Assembly (NCBI GenBank): GCA_938024025.1
Contig: CALJBY010000124.1
Span: 1 to 19,894, forward strand
Length of the DNA stretch: 19,894 nucleotides
DNA from: an uncultured bacterium
Lineage (GTDB): Bacteria; Desulfobacterota; WTBG01
Reading direction: 5' to 3'
The stretch's first letter is position 1. Every line of letters begins with the position of its first letter. Under the pieces are notes generated by a model that did not search any database, had not been told where the DNA came from, and worked only from the letters and a program-made list of their open reading frames with translations. The translations under genes were made by a program, and so were the position numbers. Below, one piece after another: positions 16,535-19,894 of the stretch.

Positions 16535-17742
16535 TCGTTGGACTGGATCTTGGCACAACAAAAACCTGTGTGATCGTCGGAGAGGTCCATAACGGGGGAA
16601 TCGACGTAATTGGTTTCGCCAGTGTTCCCTCAAAGGGCTTACGAAAAGGTATGGTCATCAATATCGAAAGCACGGTAGATTCGATCAGCAAAGTTATCGA
16701 AGAGGCAGAATTAATGTCCGGCTGCAAAATCAGTGCCGTCTATACCGGCATTGCTGGCAGCCACATTAAGGGAATCAACAGCCACGGAGTAATCGGCATT
16801 AAGGACAGTGAGGTAACAAAAGATGACATTAGCAGGGTCATCGAAGCGGCTAAAGCTATTGCCATCCCTTTGGACAGGGAGATTATTCACATACTCCCAC
16901 AGGAATTTATTGTTGACGAACAGAATGGAATCCATGAACCTTTGGGAATGGCAGGGGTACGGCTGGAAGCCAACGTACACATGGTCACCGGTGCAGCATC
17001 CTCTGCACAAAACATCATTAAGTGCGCAAATCGCAACGGGCTGGTTGTAAAGGAGCTTGTACTGCAACCCCTTGCCTCTTCAGAATCTACCCTGGAGGAC
17101 GATGAAAGGGAGCTGGGCGTCGTCTTAGTAGATATTGGTGGAGGTACCACTGATATTGCACTCTTGAAGGGAGGAAGTATTCGATACACGTCAGTCCTTG
17201 CTCTGGGAGGAGACCACATCACCTCAGATATCGCTGTGGGATTGAGAACCTCGTTGAAACAGGCAGAAGAACTGAAACTACACTATGGATCTACCCTGGA
17301 GGGACTTACTGACAAGAATGAAATAATTGAAATCCCCCTTTCGGGAGGAACACAGCCGCGAAAGGTCTCTCGTCAATTTCTCTGTCAGATTATACAATCA
17401 CGGGTAGAAGAGATATTTAAACTCGTCCATAGGGAAATTCTCAGGTCAGGCTACCGGGAACTCATGGCTCCCGGAGTGGTACTAACCGGCGGAACATCTT
17501 TACTCGACGGTATTGGTGAGCTTGGTGAACAGATACTTGACCTTCCCCTCCGGGTGGGATATCCCAACACGGTCGGTGGATTGTCAGAAATCGTAAAGAG
17601 CCCCCTCTATGCAACAGCTGTTGGGCTTATCCTTTACGGGAGGAAACATGCATCAAATGGTGGCACACGCACACAGGGATATAAAAACATCTTCACCAGG
17701 ATAACGCAAGGCACGAAAAACTGGCTTGCTGAAGTCATTTGA
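16513..17742 (+). CDS. ftsA: Cell division protein FtsA
   Basis: FtsA is an actin-like ATPase that tethers FtsZ filaments to the cytoplasmic membrane. The 409-residue protein has the actin-fold phosphate loops GLDLGTTKT (10-18) and VDIGGGTTDIALL (206-218), the adenosine motif VVLTGGTSLLDG (322-333), and the SHIKGINSHGVIGI stretch (83-96) typical of the FtsA-specific 1C domain. The last residues (about 389-409, with Phe394, Trp404 and spaced Lys/Arg) form an amphipathic helix, the expected membrane-targeting sequence. The start has a near-perfect Shine-Dalgarno sequence. ftsZ follows after a 207-bp regulatory gap. Confidence 0.97.
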   Translation: MGKNGNLIVGLDLGTTKTCVIVGEVHNGGIDVIGFASVPSKGLRKGMVINIESTVDSISKVIEEAELMSGCKISAVYTGIAGSHIKGINSHGVIGIKDSEVTKDDISRVIEAAKAIAIPLDREIIHILPQEFIVDEQNGIHEPLGMAGVRLEANVHMVTGAASSAQNIIKCANRNGLVVKELVLQPLASSESTLEDDERELGVVLVDIGGGTTDIALLKGGSIRYTSVLALGGDHITSDIAVGLRTSLKQAEELKLHYGSTLEGLTDKNEIIEIPLSGGTQPRKVSRQFLCQIIQSRVEEIFKLVHREILRSGYRELMAPGVVLTGGTSLLDGIGELGEQILDLPLRVGYPNTVGGLSEIVKSPLYATAVGLILYGRKHASNGGTRTQGYKNIFTRITQGTKNWLAEVI

Positions 17743-17796
17743 ACTACACAGGAGGCACCACCTTCTGAGCACACACCGAAAACAGATAAAAGGGTA

Positions 17797-17825
17797 TTGA
17801 CTTCCCTCAGAAAATACTATATATT
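17797..17825 (+). promoter_or_regulatory. Strong sigma70-type promoter of ftsZ
   Basis: TTGACT (17797-17802), a 17-bp spacer and TATATT (17820-17825) give five of six matches in each box. Transcription would start near 17832, leaving a leader of about 118 nt before the ftsZ ATG. A second possible start signal, an extended -10 TGCTACAAT at 17842-17850, lies just downstream but lacks a good -35. Confidence 0.7.
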
Positions 17826-17858
17826 CTAACATTAAGAGAAGTGCTACAATATATAGTA
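17815..17858. promoter_or_regulatory. 11-bp perfect inverted repeat overlapping the ftsZ -10 box
   Basis: TACTATATATT (17815-17825) and its exact reverse complement AATATATAGTA (17848-17858) are separated by 22 bp. The left arm contains the TATATT -10 box and the right arm overlaps the end of the extended -10 TACAAT. This could be a pair of operator half-sites or an RNA stem for transcripts starting upstream in ftsA. The function is inferred from symmetry only. Confidence 0.5.
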
Positions 17859-17861
17859 GCT

Positions 17862-17903
17862 GGGAGTGCTCTCTGAAGAACCCTTTTTCAGAAAGCAGCT
17901 CTC
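17862..17903 (+). ncRNA. Imperfect leader hairpin in the ftsZ 5' untranslated region
   Basis: The RNA can pair GAGTGCT (17864-17870) with AGCAGCTC (17894-17901, one bulged G) and TCTGAA (17872-17877) with TTCAGA (17887-17892) around a 9-nt loop, with one 1x1 mismatch between the two helices. Pairing can extend to 17862 and 17903. No U-run follows, so it does not look like a terminator. It ends about 34 nt before the ribosome binding site and could protect the mRNA or modulate initiation. No known riboswitch class is recognised. Confidence 0.45.
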
Positions 17904-17949
17904 TTGCAAAGATTGATTATACTACGCATGTTCAAGAAAGGAGGAACAC

Positions 17950-19134
17950 ATGAGCTTATTTGAGATAGAGGAAGATTTAGGGCAAGTCGCTAGAATTAAG
18001 GTTATCGGTGTGGGGGGTGGAGGGTGTAATGCTATCAATACCATGATAACCTCAAACTTGGAGGGTGTGGAGTTCATCGCAACCAATACAGATCTCCAGG
18101 CCTTAACCAATTCACTTTCCACCGCGAAAATACAGCTGGGTGTTCAGTTGACCAAAGGACTGGGAGCAGGAGCCAATCCTGAAATTGGGAAAAATGCCGC
18201 CCTCGAAGATATTGACAAAATACGGGAAGAACTGAGCGGAGCTGATATGATCTTTATCACCGCTGGATTAGGAGGAGGAACCGGTACGGGGGCTGCACCC
18301 GTTATCGCAGGCATTGCCAAGGAGCTGGGAGCGCTCACGGTTGCGGTTGTCACCAAACCCTTTCTCTTTGAAGGGAAAAGAAGACAACTGCTCGCGGAAA
18401 AAGGTCTGGAGGAACTCAAGCAATCGGTAGATACACTCATCACCATTCCTAATCAGCGGCTCCTTAACATCAGCGACAGAAACCTCTCTTTAATTGGGAG
18501 CTTTAAAAAAGCGGATGAGGTCCTGCTCCACGCGGCTAAATCAATTTCCGATTTAATCACCATCCCCGGTTTAATTAACCTCGATTTTGCTGATGTAAAA
18601 ACCATCATGTGCGACATGGGGATGGCGTTTATGGGAATGGGGGTTGCTTCAGGTGAAAACAAGGCGATCGAAGCAACACATAAGGCCATATCCAGCCCCC
18701 TCCTGGAAGACATTTCAATCGGTGGTGCACGAGGGCTACTCATTAACATCACCGGAGGAGAAAGCCTTACCCTGCATGAAGTTAATGATGCTTCAACATT
18801 GATTCAAGAAGAGGCTGATGAAGAGGCCAATATTATTTTCGGTGCGGTCATCGATGCCAATATGGAAGACGAAATTCGTATCACCGTTATTGCAACCGGA
18901 TTCGGAATGAACGAGGCACAGCAGATAGGTGAACTAAAAAAGATCAGCACTCCCCTTCCCACGTCAATTGTCGATCATGACACGCCCGCTTACCTGAGAA
19001 GTGATTTTGAGTGTGATGAACCGGAACCGGAGGTAACTAAAATAGGGACTATCATCAGTAATTTTGTTACTGACGAGTATGATATTCCCACTTTCTTACG
19101 AAACAGTGAAGAACTTGAACCCAATGAGGCTTGA
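17950..19134 (+). CDS. ftsZ: Cell division protein FtsZ
   Basis: FtsZ is the tubulin-like GTPase that forms the division ring. The 394-residue protein has the GTP-binding [11 protein letters not shown] (20-30), the tubulin signature GGGTGTG (108-114), FEGKRR (140-145) and the synergy-loop residues in NLDFADV (210-216, with Asp212 and Asp215). The globular part ends near 320 and is followed by a variable linker. The C-terminal tail carries two copies of the conserved peptide that binds FtsA and other partners: DTPAYLR (344-350) and DIPTFLR (378-384). One copy is usual, and the second fits the normal position near the end. The ribosome binding site AAAGGAGGA (17937-17945) is strong. Confidence 0.97.
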   Translation: MSLFEIEEDLGQVARIKVIGVGGGGCNAINTMITSNLEGVEFIATNTDLQALTNSLSTAKIQLGVQLTKGLGAGANPEIGKNAALEDIDKIREELSGADMIFITAGLGGGTGTGAAPVIAGIAKELGALTVAVVTKPFLFEGKRRQLLAEKGLEELKQSVDTLITIPNQRLLNISDRNLSLIGSFKKADEVLLHAAKSISDLITIPGLINLDFADVKTIMCDMGMAFMGMGVASGENKAIEATHKAISSPLLEDISIGGARGLLINITGGESLTLHEVNDASTLIQEEADEEANIIFGAVIDANMEDEIRITVIATGFGMNEAQQIGELKKISTPLPTSIVDHDTPAYLRSDFECDEPEPEVTKIGTIISNFVTDEYDIPTFLRNSEELEPNEA

Positions 19135-19212
19135 TCCAAAACACGTGCAGTTGCATAGGGTGTTCACACGTGACCGGGTATATCCTGTACCTCATCTTCC
19201 TGCAACATTCCG

Positions 19213-19894
19213 ATGAGGAGGCTGCCCTCCCCCCTGCTCATAAAAAACACCAGCGCCTTACTCTCGCAAGAGAAAGGAACGATCAGCACACCATGGGACC
19301 ACGAAACGACGGTTGCCCTGGTTTACCCGAACAGCTACTACATTGGGATGTCCAACCTGGGACTCCACAGCATTTATCAGCTGATCAACAACCTCCCGGA
19401 CACCTTATGCGAACGGGCATTTCTACCTGAACATGAAGAACAGCAGGAGCTTAAGAGAACACAGCAGCCCCTTTTCAGTCTTGAATCATACCATCCTTTA
19501 CGGGACTTTCACCTTATTGCATTCTCACTCTCTTTTGAAAATGACTACCCCGCCATCTTAACCATTCTGGAACTTGCTACAATCCCTTTCCTCAGTGCCA
19601 AGAGAGGGGATGAATATCCGCTCATTATAGCCGGCGGTGTTTGTGCCTTCTTCAATCCAGAGCCACTGGCAGAGTTCTTTGACCTTTTTATCATTGGAGA
19701 AGCGGAAGAGGTAGTACCGCAGCTGATTGAAACCTACCGACACTATCGAGATAAAAACACTGCCAAAGAACTACTCCTGCAGCACCTCTCCCAGATTGAA
19801 GGGATATACGTTCCCCGATTCTACGAACCCCACTACACTGCTTCGGGGACCATCGCATCGTTTATTCCCACACACAAAGCGGTCCCCACCACCA
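19213..19894 (+). CDS. Radical SAM family protein, N-terminal part (cut by window edge)
   Basis: An open frame of 227 codons runs without a stop to the right edge. The translation contains VALVYPNSYYIGMSNLGLHS (about 34-53), CERAFLPE, FSLESYHPLRDF, AFSLSFENDYP, AGGVCAFFNPEPLAEFFD and IIGEAEEVVPQL. These resemble the N-terminal B12-binding-like domain of radical SAM proteins that I recall following ftsZ in Desulfobacterota. The CxxxCxxC cluster motif would lie beyond the window, so the chemistry cannot be confirmed. The start is uncertain: ATG 19213 is the only ATG upstream of the conserved part, yet it has no ribosome binding site before it and an AGGAGG directly after it (19216-19221). It lies 78 bp after ftsZ with no terminator between. 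Confidence 0.75.
   Translation, partial: MRRLPSPLLIKNTSALLSQEKGTISTPWDHETTVALVYPNSYYIGMSNLGLHSIYQLINNLPDTLCERAFLPEHEEQQELKRTQQPLFSLESYHPLRDFHLIAFSLSFENDYPAILTILELATIPFLSAKRGDEYPLIIAGGVCAFFNPEPLAEFFDLFIIGEAEEVVPQLIETYRHYRDKNTAKELLLQHLSQIEGIYVPRFYEPHYTASGTIASFIPTHKAVPTT

Noticed and set aside
19141..19172. Two ACACGTG copies downstream of ftsZ as an operator or terminator
   Set aside because: The copies are 25 bp apart as a 7-bp direct repeat, with CACGTG self-complementary by itself. There is no T-run and no extended symmetry, so chance is the simplest explanation.
19131..19430. A 99-codon + strand open frame just after ftsZ
   Set aside because: It begins with a TTG within the ftsZ stop region, has no ribosome binding site and a low-complexity translation. 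It overlaps in another frame the conserved radical SAM-type coding sequence, so it is a shadow.
416..19894. A wholly new multi-gene system hidden in the cluster
   Set aside because: Every gene except the receiver and the cut radical SAM-type gene belongs to well-known division and cell wall families in their usual order, so only these local oddities remain.

Overview
The window is a nearly complete dcw (division and cell wall) cluster, with every gene on the + strand in the order mraZ, rsmH, ftsL, ftsI, murE, murF, a CheY-like receiver gene, mraY, murD, ftsW, murG, murC, murB, ddl, ftsQ, ftsA, ftsZ, then the start of a radical SAM-type gene that runs off the right edge. The genes encode a Gram-negative type envelope programme. 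The penicillin-binding protein carries a C-terminal PASTA-like domain, MurE has the DNPR motif typical of meso-diaminopimelate-adding enzymes, and ddl lies between murB and ftsQ. This order, the PASTA-bearing FtsI and the radical SAM gene after ftsZ resemble what I recall of Desulfobacterota (former Deltaproteobacteria). That assignment is an inference from gene order and protein style, not from a phylogeny. Base composition is moderate and looks even across the coding part; I see no insertion sequence, tRNA, rRNA or CRISPR.

Layout. Positions 1-415 are a non-coding, AT-rich leader. At its left edge is a short tandem CCTCTGTG repeat of a kind seen as dispersed low-complexity sequence in many environmental genomes. 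Several short palindromes follow, then a good sigma70-type promoter (TTGACA, 17 bp, TAAACT) and three 10-bp direct repeats that fit an MraZ operator. From 416 to 17742 the genes are very tightly packed, often overlapping by 4 to 23 bp (ftsL/ftsI, murD/ftsW, ftsW/murG, murB/ddl, ftsQ/ftsA), so one long co-transcribed and translationally coupled operon is likely. The longest gaps inside it are 68 bp before the receiver gene and 99 bp before murD. Between ftsA and ftsZ is a 207-bp regulatory gap with its own strong promoter, an 11-bp inverted repeat over the -10 region, a second possible extended -10, a stable leader hairpin and a strong Shine-Dalgarno sequence. ftsZ can therefore be expressed separately from the rest.

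How the genes work together. MurC, MurD, MurE and MurF add L-Ala, D-Glu, meso-DAP and D-Ala-D-Ala to UDP-MurNAc. MurB makes UDP-MurNAc and Ddl makes the D-Ala-D-Ala. MraY and MurG build lipid I and lipid II, and FtsW with FtsI polymerises and crosslinks them at the septum. FtsQ and FtsL form the periplasmic bridge to the cytoplasmic FtsA-FtsZ ring. MraZ is a transcription factor and RsmH a 16S rRNA methyltransferase.

Most of the window is ordinary and well conserved. The parts worth a second look are the stand-alone receiver protein between murF and mraY, the duplicated C-terminal peptide motif of FtsZ, the regulatory region in front of ftsZ, and the MraZ repeat array. I did not find evidence for a wholly undescribed multi-gene system.
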